Source: Streptomyces finlayi
GTDB taxonomy: Bacteria > Actinomycetota > Actinomycetes > Streptomycetales > Streptomycetaceae
Reading direction: 5' to 3'
Length of the DNA stretch: 64,000 nucleotides
Assembly: GCF_014216315.1 (NCBI RefSeq)
Contig: NZ_CP045702.1
Span: 3,410,001-3,474,000, forward strand
The first letter of the stretch is position 1, and each line of letters starts with the position of its first letter. The notes under the pieces are model-generated. The model was not told the DNA's origin. It saw only the letters and a list, made by a program, of their open reading frames with translations, and did not search any database. The position numbers and the translations under genes are program-made. Shown piece by piece: positions 8,519 through 17,078 of the stretch.

Positions 8519-8905
8519 CCCGAACCACCAGACGACCCGTCCACCGGGACGGACCGACGAGGGATGACCGCATGCCGACTGTCCGCCAACAGCACACCGT
8601 CCCCCCTGCCGTCCGCGCCGGGTGGAGGTAGGACGATCTTCCCCGACGACGGGTCGCTGAGCACCCTGGAGCTGGTTTCCACACCCTGGAGCTGGTTTCC
8701 GCAGTCACCAGCGGCACGGGTGTGAGCGTCTGCACCTACCGCCCGGTCACCCACCGCCCGGTCTCCGCCGCACGCTGGATGCCGCGACTGCGGAAAACTT
8801 CCGGGCCCGTGTCGATCCGGCCGCAGCCCGTTCGACGCAAGGGTGAGGGGCCGGAAGAGCCCCACCGCGGGACCACCGCCCCGCCCCGAGAACCGAGGAG
8901 TCACC
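8519..8905. other. 387-bp gene-free region
   Basis: Between the DUF2867 and YciI-like genes. It contains a tandem 20-bp duplication at 8661-8700 and otherwise nothing I can assign. ORFs on both strands here lack ribosome-binding sites and family resemblance. Confidence 0.5.
8661..8700. repeat. Perfect tandem 20-bp duplication
   Basis: Two adjacent copies of CACCCTGGAGCTGGTTTCC (identical over 19 of 20 bases, first base G or A) at 8661-8680 and 8681-8700. Probably a slippage product; no dyad symmetry beyond GGAGCTGG. Confidence 0.85.
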
Positions 8906-9262
8906 ATGCCGCGTTTCCTGACGATGATCCACAGCTCCGAGCAGAACGTCCCCGTCGAGGACCCGGGACCCGAGTTCGGTGAGCGCATGGGCGCCCTGTT
9001 GGAGGAGATCACCAAGGCCGGGGTCATGCTGGAGACCGCCGCGCTCGCCCCGACCTCCGACGGCACCCGGATCACCTGGTCCGGCGGCACCACGACGTAC
9101 ACCGACGGGCCTTTCACCGAGAGCAAGGAGGTCGTCGGCGGGTACTCCATCATCCGCGCCAAGGACAAGGCGGAGGCACTGGAGTGGGCCGACCGGTTCC
9201 TCCGGATCCACCCCGCGAGCTGGTCGCTCTCCGCCGAGGTCCGCTTGATCGACGAGGGCTGA
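8906..9262 (+). CDS. YCII-related (YciI/DGPF domain) protein
   Basis: 118 residues, start ATG at 8906 with GAGGAG five bases upstream. The sequence holds the DGPF signature (TTTYTDGPFTESKEVVGGYSII), a fold related to dimeric alpha-beta barrel YciI proteins. In actinobacteria these often accompany ECF sigma factors, but none is seen here. Function unknown. Confidence 0.85.
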   Translation: MPRFLTMIHSSEQNVPVEDPGPEFGERMGALLEEITKAGVMLETAALAPTSDGTRITWSGGTTTYTDGPFTESKEVVGGYSIIRAKDKAEALEWADRFLRIHPASWSLSAEVRLIDEG

Positions 9263-9607
9263 CCCGCCCCGGTTGCCGCATCGGGCCGGCCCGGACCCCT
9301 GCGGCCCCTGGCAGGGCCTCGTACAAGCAGCCGTACGACCGACGCGGCGATACGCGCGCCGCCCTCCATGTTCACAACCAGACGCCGGGGGCGAGGCCGG
9401 ACACCGTCCACGGACCCCGGGGACGCGACCGGGTGTGCGCTGCTGTCCCTGACCCCGGTTTCGAGGACACGGCGGACGAGGCGGCGTTCCTGGACCAGCC
9501 GGTGGGCTGTACGGAACGGCTCTGGACATCCCGACGCCCGAGTGAACCGACCGGACCGGGGCCGTGCATACTCGACGGCTCCGGTTCGAAGCAGGAGGTC
9601 ATCCGGC
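9263..9607. other. 345-bp intergenic region, nothing recognised
   Basis: It carries the leader of the HAD gene (AGGAGG at 9593-9598). No convincing gene, repeat or hairpin was seen. Confidence 0.4.
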
Positions 9608-10869
9608 ATGCCCCCGAAACACGTGCTCTTCGACGTCGACGGCACCCTGGTCGACGCACTCGCCAACCAGCGGCGCGTCTGGGGCACTTGGGCGCAGCGC
9701 CACGGGCTCGATCCGGACGAGGTCTACCGGACGGCCCTGCGCACCCGGCCCTTGGAGACCTTCGCCGAGGTCGCGCCGGACCTGGAGGCAACCGCCTGCC
9801 TGGCGCTGCTGCACGAGCTGGAGGACGAGGACGTCCTGACCGGCCACCACACCGCCTTCGAGGGTGCCGCGGACCTGCTGGCCGCGCTGCCCGCCGGGTC
9901 GTGGGCCCTGGTGACGTCCAACTACGCGCACCGGGTGCGCGGCCGCTTCTCCCGGGGCTGCCGATGCCTGACGTCGTCGTGGACGCGGCCTCGGTCGAGG
10001 AGGGCAAGCCGTCCCCGGAGCCGTATCTGCTGGCGGCCGAGCGGCTGGGCGCCAGGCCCGAGGACTGCCTGGTCGTCGAGGACGCCCCGTCCGGCGTCCT
10101 GGCCGGACTGCGGGCCGGGATGACGGTCTGGTCGGTGAACGCGCCGCTCGCCACGGCAGGCGCGCACCGGCACTTCACCGGCCTGCGCGAGGCGGCCCGC
10201 GACATCGTGGGCTTCGCGACCAGGGAGGACTCCGCGGCCGGCTCGGGCTCCCCGGCCGACCGCTCCTTCGACGCGGTGCTCTGCGACCTCGACAACGTGA
10301 TCCGCTTCTACGACACGACGCACCTGGCCGATCTGGAACGGGCCGTCGGCCTCCCGGAGGGCACGACCATGGACGTCGGCTACTCCCCCGAGACCGATCT
10401 CCCCCTGCTCCTCGGCAGGATCACCCCGGACGAGTGGGCCACCACCATCGCGGCCCGCCTCACCGGCCGGGTGACCGAGCCGCAGGCCCGCGAGCTCGGG
10501 CGCGCGCTCGCCGCGGCGCCGTTCCGGGCGGACGAGGCGGTGGTGGCGCTGTTGCGGCGGGCCCGGGAGCGGATGCCGCTGGTCCTCGTCACCAACGCGT
10601 CCGTCCAGCTGGAGGAGGACCTCGCCCTGCTGGGCATCGACGACCTGGCCGACCATGTGGTCAGCAGCGCGCGGGAGGGTGTCGCCAAGCCGGACCGGGC
10701 CATCTACGAGACGGCGGCCGCCCGCGCGGGGGTGCCGGTGGAGCGGTGCCTGTTCGTGGACGACCGCCAGGAGAACGTCGACGCGGCCGTCGCCCTGGGC
10801 ATGACGGGCGTCCTCTACCGCGGACTCGCCGACCTGAGCGGCCCGTTGAGCGCACTGCCCACCGGGTGA
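9608..10869 (+). pseudogene. Double HAD-family phosphohydrolase gene broken by a one-base deletion
   Basis: The first HAD domain opens at 9608 (HVLFDVDGTLVDAL, nucleophile Asp) and is clean to ALVTSNYAHRVRGRFS. The frame then fails at about 9951-9953. One base earlier the frame continues as PGLPMPDVVVDAASVEEGKPSPEP, with the HAD motif III lysine and VVEDAPSGVLAGL. A second complete HAD domain follows (AVLCDLDNVIRFYD, LVLVTNAS, VAKPDRAIYE, LFVDDRQENVD). A run TTCTCCCGGGG with one C missing explains the shift exactly. As read, translation ends at 10121-10123. The second HAD could still be made from an internal start such as the ATG at 9964. A sequencing error cannot be excluded. Confidence 0.8.
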
Positions 10870-10877
10870 CACCGTCC

Positions 10878-10900
10878 GGGCGCGAGGGCCACGAGCGCCC
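10878..10900. terminator. Short GC-rich hairpin between convergent genes
   Basis: GGGCGC and GCGCCC flank an 11-base loop between the HAD stop and the convergent TetR stop. Weak on its own but well placed. Confidence 0.35.
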
Positions 10901-10906
10901 CCGCCC

Positions 10907-11548
10907 CTAGGCCAGACCCGACCTCAGCTGCGCAAAGGCCAGCTCCGCGGCCTCCACCGCGCCCGGGTACACCTGGTCCGCGCTCTCCCCGGCGTCGATC
11001 CGCCGCCAGTTCTCCTCGGCCAGGATGCGCAGGACGGCCACGATCTGCCCCGCGGCGAGCCGTGCCGCGACCCCGCCGCCCAGGGCGCGGGCGAGTGCCG
11101 CCTCCGAGCGGCCCTGGTAGGCGTACATCCGGGCGACCAGCGCGGGGGTGCCGTACAGCAGGCGGTGGAAGGCGAGGACGTCCGGGTTGTCGCAGAGGCC
11201 GGTCACCGGATCGCGGCCCGCCAGCCCGGTGAGGAAGTGACGGTGCAGCGCGTCCAGCGGCGCTTCGTCGTCCGCGCGGCCCGCGACGGTCCGGGCGGCC
11301 TCGTCCTCGTGGTCGGCGAACCGGTGCAGCACGAGGTCTTCCTTGGCCGGGAAGTACCGGAACAGTGTGGGCTTGGAGATGTCGGCGGCGGCCGCCACCT
11401 CCGCCACCGAGACCTTGTCGAAGCCCCGTTCCAGGAACATCGCGATCGCGGCGTCGGAGACCGCCTGATAGGTGAGTTGTTTCTTGCGCTCACGCAGACC
11501 GACCGGCGCGTGCGCCGCCGCCCCGGACCTGGACTTCTCTCCACTCAT
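10907..11548 (-). CDS. TetR/AcrR-family regulator
   Basis: 213 residues. The HTH is at about residues 30-75 (VAEVAAAADISKPTLFRYFPAKEDLV), with a helical C-terminal domain in the style of MftR/EthR-like actinobacterial repressors. It diverges from the truncated oxidoreductase at 11653. The gap contains the dyad TCAAGT-GG-ACTTGA, a probable shared operator. The intact regulator may have lost its target, because the oxidoreductase is broken. Confidence 0.85.
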   Translation of the reverse strand: MSGEKSRSGAAAHAPVGLRERKKQLTYQAVSDAAIAMFLERGFDKVSVAEVAAAADISKPTLFRYFPAKEDLVLHRFADHEDEAARTVAGRADDEAPLDALHRHFLTGLAGRDPVTGLCDNPDVLAFHRLLYGTPALVARMYAYQGRSEAALARALGGGVAARLAAGQIVAVLRILAEENWRRIDAGESADQVYPGAVEAAELAFAQLRSGLA

Positions 11549-11573
11549 GACTGCTTAGCCTACGCCTTTGACC

Positions 11574-11587
11574 TCAAGTGGACTTGA
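11574..11587. promoter_or_regulatory. Inverted repeat in the TetR/oxidoreductase divergent promoter
   Basis: TCAAGT-GG-ACTTGA, extended by GAC and GTC on the outside with one mismatch. It sits 26 bases upstream of the TetR start and 66 upstream of the oxidoreductase ATG. It also vaguely resembles MerR/SoxR-type boxes, but the neighbour is a TetR gene. Confidence 0.55.
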
Positions 11588-11652
11588 TGTCCCGGAGTGG
11601 CCCCCAGGGCGCCGGAACGACCGGCCGCCGGCACGGGAGAGGCGTGATCCGT

Positions 11653-12040
11653 ATGCGAGTGGCACTGGCTCAGGAGTTCGGCGGCCCGGACGTCCTGGTC
11701 ACGGCGGAGCGGCCGGACCCGGTCGCGGCAGCGGGAGAGGTAGTGATCGATGTGGCGTACGTCGACACGATCTTCGTGGAGACCCAGATCCGCTCCGGCG
11801 ACTTCAGTGAGGTGTTCCCGGTCCGGGCGCCGTACGTCCCGGGTGGCGGCATCGCCGGCACGGTGCGTACCACCGGCGAAGGGGTGGACGCCTCCTGGGC
11901 CGGACGGCGGGTGATCGCCTCGGTGGGCTTCTCCGGTGGCTACGCCGAGCAGGCCGTGGTCGCCGCCGAACTGCTCGTACCCGTACCGGACGCGCTCGGG
12001 CTGCGCGAGGCCGCCGCTCTCGTCCATGACGGGGTGACAG
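11653..12040 (+). pseudogene. Quinone/zinc-type oxidoreductase, 3'-truncated
   Basis: Starts MRVALAQEFGGPDVLVTAERPDP and runs through the GroES-like N-terminal fold of MDR dehydrogenases (VPGGGIAGTVRTTGEGVDASWAGRRV, GGYAEQAVV) to ALVHDGVTA, about 130 residues. The NADPH-binding Rossmann half is absent. After 12040 the frame reads low-complexity sequence while another frame reads an ABC permease tail. No activity is expected. Confidence 0.8.
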
Positions 12041-12248
12041 CGCGTTCGTCCCGATCGACTCGATGCCCGCCTGGCTCCACCCCTTCGCCGACCACCAGCC
12101 GATCACTCCGGGCATCGAATCGCTCCGCACCCTTCTCCTGGGCGGGGCCGCGGGAAGCACCCCGTGGATCGCACTGACCTGGACAGCCGGCATCCTGCTG
12201 GTGGCCGTGTGCCTGTCGGGCGCGCTGTTCAAGGTCCGGACGCGGTAA
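12036..12248 (+). pseudogene. C-terminal fragment of an ABC-2 (DrrB-like) permease
   Basis: In the frame ending at 12248 the sequence reads DSAFVPIDSMPAWLHPFADH, then QPITPGIESLRTLLLG and a final membrane helix TWTAGILLVAVCLSGALF. This is the standard end of DrrB/ABC-2 permeases. The rest of the gene and its ATPase are missing. Confidence 0.75.
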
Positions 12249-12266
12249 CCGCTCCGTCCGGCACGC

Positions 12267-13517
12267 TCAGAACGTGTCCGGGCACCACGCACGGCGGCCC
12301 GTACGGAACGCCGCGTCCGCGGTGGCCGCCGCGCCCGCCCGGTTCTCCTCGATCCGGCCGAGGTCCCGCAGCCGGAGAACGGATTCGTCGCCCAGGTACG
12401 TCGTCCCCAACTCCCTTACGTCCAGCGTCAGATCGGCGCTCTCCGTCGTCGGCACACAGGAGGCGCCGGCCGGGGAGGCGTCCAGGCGGAAGCGGCCCGC
12501 GGTGAGGCCCGCCGTGTCCTGGACGTCCAGGACGAGGGTGGCTTCGGTCGCGTAGGTGCGGGCCTCCAGCGCGCGGGGGACGTCCAGGATCCGCAGCCAC
12601 AGCCAGTCCGCCTGCGTCACGATGCGCGCGGCGCGGGGGTCGGGAAGGAGCAGGGGCAGCAGGTCGTCGGGGGCGCGGTAGCCCGAGCGGACCGTGGTGA
12701 TCCAGTCGATCGAGCAGACGAACTCCCACAGCGCCCGCTCCGCCGCCGGGCTCGCCGCGATCAGGTGCTTCACCGTCGCCTTGTTCAGCGGCTGCTTCGC
12801 GTCGCCCCAGTTGTCGTCCGCCCGGTACACGGCCAGCCCGTCGACCTCGCCGTCCGCCGAGCGGTAGAGCGCGTAGAACGGGTCCGTCCACCCGTCGGAC
12901 GCCGGCACGCCGACGCCCGTGTTGAGCTCCCACCAGCGTCGGTCGCGGCTGATCACCCCGGGGACGCGGGCCGCCAGTCGGTCGTGGAGCGCGGGGCCCA
13001 GCTTGCGCACCTCCGCGCCGTCCACCAGGTCGATCCGGCCGCCGTCCGCCGCCGGGGGCACCGGCCGGCGCGGGTCCAGAGCGGCGCGGGTCACGTCGAT
13101 CTCCCACTCCGTCGTCCATGTCGCCGGGCCGAAGCCGTACCGCCCGTAGATCGGATACTCCGCCGAGATCAGCGAGGCGACCACGTCGCCCCGCTCCTTC
13201 GCCGCGGCCAGATCCGCCGCCATCATCCTGCCGAGCAGTCCCCGGCGGCGATGCGTGGGTGTCACCGTCACCGCGCTGATCGCGTCGGCCCGCACGGTGG
13301 CGCCGCCGACGACGGTCAGCTCCTGGGCGAACGACCGGAAGGTCGCCACACAGCGCGCACCGTCGAAGACGCCCCGCACACGGCTCAGATCGGTATGGGC
13401 CAGACGGCCCGCGATCTCGTCCTCCGCCGGCGCCGCCGAGCGCAGGAAGCCGGTTCCCACGGCCCGCAGCCACTCGGGGTAGCCGGACGCGGAAACGGTG
13501 CGGAGATCAAGGTTCAT
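12267..13517 (-). CDS. Eis-like GNAT acetyltransferase
   Basis: 416 residues, the usual Eis length. The N-terminal GNAT domain has the acetyl-CoA motif VTVTPTHRRRGLLGRMM (83-99) preceded by DAISAV. A second GNAT-like region follows, then a SCP2-like C-terminal domain ending in a free aromatic carboxylate (WCPDTF), which Eis uses for catalysis. By homology it acetylates amines such as aminoglycosides or polyamines using acetyl-CoA; the natural substrate in Streptomyces is unknown. Confidence 0.85.
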   Translation of the reverse strand: MNLDLRTVSASGYPEWLRAVGTGFLRSAAPAEDEIAGRLAHTDLSRVRGVFDGARCVATFRSFAQELTVVGGATVRADAISAVTVTPTHRRRGLLGRMMAADLAAAKERGDVVASLISAEYPIYGRYGFGPATWTTEWEIDVTRAALDPRRPVPPAADGGRIDLVDGAEVRKLGPALHDRLAARVPGVISRDRRWWELNTGVGVPASDGWTDPFYALYRSADGEVDGLAVYRADDNWGDAKQPLNKATVKHLIAASPAAERALWEFVCSIDWITTVRSGYRAPDDLLPLLLPDPRAARIVTQADWLWLRILDVPRALEARTYATEATLVLDVQDTAGLTAGRFRLDASPAGASCVPTTESADLTLDVRELGTTYLGDESVLRLRDLGRIEENRAGAAATADAAFRTGRRAWCPDTF

Positions 13518-13567
13518 ACGGCCACGCTAACCACAGGTCCGGCGAGATGTCGCGTGCGTTTCCGGCA

Positions 13568-13602
13568 GGACGCCGCGTCCGATCCCGGAGGACGCCGCGT
13601 CC
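13568..13602. repeat. Two copies of a near-palindromic 13-mer
   Basis: GGACGCCGCGTCC occurs at 13568-13580 and 13590-13602 between the asparaginase and acetyltransferase genes. Either copy could form a small hairpin in the minus-strand transcript. Confidence 0.6.
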
Positions 13603-13646
13603 CTCGGGGCCCGGCCGACAAGGCTTCGGCCGGTCCGCCGCGCCCC

Positions 13647-14624
13647 TCAGAACGCCGCGCGGATCCCGCCCACCTCGGCACTGCCGCCCAGCAGCGGCGC
13701 CCGGCCGATCCGGGAGACCACCGGGGCGTCGATGCCCAGCAGCTCCAGCGCGCGGGCCAGCACCGGACCCAGCGCGCGCGTGGCACCGTCGTCGATCTTG
13801 AAGGCGAGCGCCCTGCCGTCCGCGAGAGCCACCGCCTGCACCGCCTCCGCGCCCATCTTCGACAACGTGCCCGGCACCTCCCGCATCAGCCAGGTGTCGG
13901 GGCGCCGCGTCCCCGCCACGTACTCGGGGTGGGCGCGCATCGCGTCCGCGACCCGTCGCTCCGCGGTGCCCGGCTCCGCGAGGACGAACGACCGGAACGC
14001 ACGCGCCAGGCCCACCAGGCCGATCGCCATCAGCGGGGCCCCGCAGCCGTCCGTACCGACCGAGGCGACCGGCTCGCCCGCCGCCTCCTCGATCACCTGG
14101 TGCACCAGCCGCTGGAGCGGGTGCGCCGGGTCGAGATAGCTCGCCGTGTCCCAGCCGTTCCGCACGCAGACCGCGAGCATCGCCGTGTGCTTGCCGGAAC
14201 AGTTCATCGTGAGCCGCTCCCTGACCCGCCCGGAGGCGAGGTACGACTCGGCCTCGACCGCGTCCAGCGGCAGGTCCGGCGGGGTCTGGAGATCGTCGGG
14301 CGTCAGCCCGTACTCGGCGAGCATCTTGCGTACGAGATCGAGGTGGAAACCCTCCCCCGAGTGGCTGGCCGCGGTCAGCGCCAGCCGCTCCCCGCCGAGG
14401 TCCAGCCCGGCCCGCAGGATCGCGGCGGCCTGCATCGGCTTGTTCGAGGAGCGCGGGAAGACAGGCGCGGCCGGGTCCCCCAGCGTGTACTCCACACTGC
14501 CGTCGGCGGCCAGTACGACCAGCGAGCCCCGGTGGAGGCCCTCGACGAAACCCGACCGTACGACCTCGGCCAGGACCGGCCGGGCGGGGGCTGTGTCGGG
14601 CGAGGGGGCGGCGCTGGAGGTCAT
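13647..14624 (-). CDS. L-asparaginase, Rhizobium (AnsA, PF06089) type
   Basis: 325 residues. It hydrolyses asparagine to aspartate and ammonia. It belongs to the thermolabile Rhizobium-type family rather than the E. coli type, shown by FPRSSNKPMQAA, ASHSGEGFH, MNCSGKHTAML and a conserved GTDGCGAPL. No signal peptide, so cytoplasmic. It lies in a minus-strand run downstream of rsiG. Confidence 0.88.
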   Translation of the reverse strand: MTSSAAPSPDTAPARPVLAEVVRSGFVEGLHRGSLVVLAADGSVEYTLGDPAAPVFPRSSNKPMQAAAILRAGLDLGGERLALTAASHSGEGFHLDLVRKMLAEYGLTPDDLQTPPDLPLDAVEAESYLASGRVRERLTMNCSGKHTAMLAVCVRNGWDTASYLDPAHPLQRLVHQVIEEAAGEPVASVGTDGCGAPLMAIGLVGLARAFRSFVLAEPGTAERRVADAMRAHPEYVAGTRRPDTWLMREVPGTLSKMGAEAVQAVALADGRALAFKIDDGATRALGPVLARALELLGIDAPVVSRIGRAPLLGGSAEVGGIRAAF

Positions 14625-14672
14625 GGTGGCCTTCCGGGGACGGACGGGAGGACCTGCCCCGGAAGGATCGCC

Positions 14673-15410
14673 TCAGGCGAGCAGGTCGGCTACTTGTGCT
14701 TCCCCGTCACGGTACCTGCGCGCGATCTCCGCGCCGCAATCGTCGGCCGTGCGCTGGAGGCGGTGACGCCGCCGGGACACCTGCTGCTCGTAGCGGACGA
14801 GCCGCCCCATCGCGGTGTGCAGCTCGTCGTCCGTCCGGGCCTCCAGGTCGGACAGCTCCACGTCGGCGAGCGTCTCCGCGGCCAGCTGCCGGTACTCGTC
14901 GCTGCGCGGCGTGGTGAGGGTGACGTGGCGGGCGGAGGACCGGTGCAGCGAAGGGGTGTCGGTGAGGATCTCCGAGAGCCGGTCCACCACCGGGGTCTCC
15001 GGATCCAGGCGGCGGGCCAGCTCGGCCCTGAGGATGTCGATGCGGCCCTGGACGAGCCGGCGCACGTAACTGAGGTCGGCCTCGTCGCGCTGCGCCTCCT
15101 TGCGGAGCGTGCGCAGCTCCGGCAGGCGCAGGCCGCGGAACTCCGGCTGGGCGCGCACCCCGGACAGCGCCTTCCCCACGCCGGGAACCACGGAGTGTTC
15201 GGGTACGACGGACTGCTCGGGCACGGACACCGGCAGGGCCGCGGTCGCCTGGCCCGCCCCATGGCCCGCACCCTGCTGCCCGGGCTGTCCCGCTTGCCCC
15301 GGTTGCCCCGGAGCCTGTGCGACTCCGGTCCGCTGTACGGGTGGCCGCATGATGCCGGTACGGGTCGTCGGTACGGCACCGGGTGACTGCCCGGCTCCAT
15401 ATGTACTCAT
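14673..15410 (-). CDS. rsiG: RsiG, c-di-GMP-dependent anti-sigma factor of sigma-WhiG
   Basis: 245 residues from the ATG at 15410. The first 80 residues are Q/G/P-rich and likely disordered; the rest is helical. The two c-di-GMP signature motifs E(X)3S(X)2R(X)3Q(X)3D are both perfect: E110-S114-R117-Q121-D125 in the first helix and E208-S212-R215-Q219-D223 in the last. In S. venezuelae RsiG bound to a c-di-GMP dimer sequesters sigma-WhiG and holds back sporulation. The identity rests on this motif pair and the length. It diverges from dtd. Confidence 0.93.
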   Translation of the reverse strand: MSTYGAGQSPGAVPTTRTGIMRPPVQRTGVAQAPGQPGQAGQPGQQGAGHGAGQATAALPVSVPEQSVVPEHSVVPGVGKALSGVRAQPEFRGLRLPELRTLRKEAQRDEADLSYVRRLVQGRIDILRAELARRLDPETPVVDRLSEILTDTPSLHRSSARHVTLTTPRSDEYRQLAAETLADVELSDLEARTDDELHTAMGRLVRYEQQVSRRRHRLQRTADDCGAEIARRYRDGEAQVADLLA

Positions 15411-15525
15411 CCTGTTCCGTCCCCTCGGCCGGTGCGTCGGCAACACCGGCATATGCATGGTGCCACCCCACACGCTTCCCACGCAGGTGCTCTGTACCCG
15501 TTCAGCCCAAGATAGGTTGGTCTGT

Positions 15526-15975
15526 ATGCGTGCAGTGGTGCAGAGAGTGGACGGCGCGTCCGTCACCGTGGCCGGGGCCACGGACGGCCCTTCGGGGACC
15601 GCGGTGGTCGGCGAGATCGTCGGCGAGGGCCTGTGTGTACTGGTGGGGGTGACTCATGGGGATACTTCGGAGAAGGCGGCACAACTCGCCCGGAAGCTGT
15701 GGAGTGTACGCATTCTGGACGGCGAGAAGTCCTGCTCCGATGTGAATGCACCGCTTTTGGTCATCTCGCAGTTCACCCTCTACGGGGACGCGAGGAAGGG
15801 CCGCAGGCCCACCTGGAACGCCGCCGCACCGGGGGAGATCGCCGAGCCACTGGTAGACGAGGTGGTGGCGCGGCTGCGGGCGCTCGGCGCGCAGGTGGAG
15901 ACGGGCCGGTTCGGAGCGGACATGCGCGTCTCGCTCACGAACCACGGCCCGTTCACCGTACTGATCGAGGTGTAG
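15526..15975 (+). CDS. dtd: D-aminoacyl-tRNA deacylase
   Basis: 149 residues from the ATG at 15526 (MRAVVQRVDGASVTV). The catalytic and binding motifs are canonical: SQFTLYGDARKGRRP and, near the C terminus, TNHGPFTVLIE (the Gly-Pro cross-subunit motif). It hydrolyses D-amino acids and glycine mischarged on tRNA. Divergent from rsiG across a 115-bp promoter region. Confidence 0.95.
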   Translation: MRAVVQRVDGASVTVAGATDGPSGTAVVGEIVGEGLCVLVGVTHGDTSEKAAQLARKLWSVRILDGEKSCSDVNAPLLVISQFTLYGDARKGRRPTWNAAAPGEIAEPLVDEVVARLRALGAQVETGRFGADMRVSLTNHGPFTVLIEV

Positions 15976-15977
15976 CA

Positions 15978-15997
15978 GCGGCGGTGGACACCGCCGC
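15978..15997. terminator. Bidirectional hairpin between dtd and ygfZ
   Basis: GCGGCGGT-GGAC-ACCGCCGC, a perfect 8-bp stem directly after the dtd stop (TAG at 15973-15975) and before the convergent ygfZ stop. Confidence 0.6.
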
Positions 15998-16007
15998 GTA
16001 GGGGGAC

Positions 16008-16973
16008 CTACGGCTCGACGACCGTCTCCTGCGCCGCCGCCGTGTCCCCGGCCATCAGTTCCGCGTCCACGGCCACGTTCCGCTTCACCAGGGCCAGGGC
16101 GATGGGACCCAGCTCGTGGTGACGGCCGGACGAGGTGACGAAGCCGAGCTGACGTCCCTCGGGACCGTCCGCCGCCAGCCGCACGGGCGTGCCGTGACCG
16201 GGCAGCAGGACCTCGCTGCCGTCCAGGTGCAGGAAGACCAGCCGACGCGGCGGCTTCCCCAGGTTGTGGACGCGCGCGACCGTCTCCTGGCCGCGGTAGC
16301 AGCCCTTCTGCAGGTGCACGGCGGTGCCGATCCAGCCCAGCTCGTGCGGGATGGTGCGGTGGTCGGTCTCGAAGCCGACGCGTGGCCGGTGGGTCTCGAT
16401 GCGCAGCGCCTCGTACGCGAGGATGCCGGCCGCCGGGCCGTGCGCCGCGGCGTACGCCTCCAGGTCGTCGCGGGGCAGGAACAGGTCCCGGCCGTGCGGC
16501 GTCTCCCGTACGGCCACGCCCTCGGGGACCTCGGCGATGGAGCCGGCCGGCAGGTGCACGACGGCGAAGCTGCCGGTGCGGTCACTGACCTCGACCCGGT
16601 AGAAGAACTTCATCGACTCCAGATAGGCGATGAGCTCGCCCTGCGTATCCGGTTCGACGTGCATCCACACGGTGTCGCCGTCGTCGACGAGGTAGACGGC
16701 GTGCTCGATGTGCCCGTTCGCGGAGAGGATCAGGGCCTCGGTGGCCTGACCGGGCGCGAGATCGCTGACGTGCTGCGTGAGCAGGAGGTGCAGCCAGGCC
16801 AGCCGGTCGTCCCCGGTGACCGTGACGATTCCGCGGTGGGACAGGTCCACGAAGCCGGTGCCGTCGGCGAGGGCGCGTTGCTCGCGGAACAGGTCACCGT
16901 AATGCCCGGCGACACCTTCGTCGCGGCCGTCTGCGGGGACGGCGCCGGGCAGGGACAGCAAGGGGCTCTTCAT
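16008..16973 (-). CDS. ygfZ: Folate-dependent Fe-S assembly/repair protein YgfZ
   Basis: 321 residues with the aminomethyltransferase-like fold. The YgfZ signature KGCYRGQE is at residues 223-230, with the conserved Cys at 225. Family members use tetrahydrofolate to help maintain certain [4Fe-4S] enzymes. The N terminus (FVDLSHRGIVTVTGDDRLAWLHLLLTQ) is also typical. Confidence 0.92.
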   Translation of the reverse strand: MKSPLLSLPGAVPADGRDEGVAGHYGDLFREQRALADGTGFVDLSHRGIVTVTGDDRLAWLHLLLTQHVSDLAPGQATEALILSANGHIEHAVYLVDDGDTVWMHVEPDTQGELIAYLESMKFFYRVEVSDRTGSFAVVHLPAGSIAEVPEGVAVRETPHGRDLFLPRDDLEAYAAAHGPAAGILAYEALRIETHRPRVGFETDHRTIPHELGWIGTAVHLQKGCYRGQETVARVHNLGKPPRRLVFLHLDGSEVLLPGHGTPVRLAADGPEGRQLGFVTSSGRHHELGPIALALVKRNVAVDAELMAGDTAAAQETVVEP

Positions 16974-17078
16974 GTGCCCAGCCTACGACCCGGGGGCAAA
17001 CGGCCGATCGGGCCCCCGACCGGCCCTCGGGAGTCCGTCGATGGCCCCCGGCAGGCCCCCGACAGGCCCCCTGCGTGC

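Noticed and set aside
11574..11587. SoxR/MerR box
   Set aside because: Two-base spacer and imperfect flanks do not fit, and the adjacent regulator is TetR type.
12765..15386. 873-codon plus-strand ORF opposite Eis-like, asparaginase and rsiG genes
   Set aside because: Arg/Gly/Pro/Val-rich shadow of three recognisable minus-strand genes; no domain and no ribosome-binding site.
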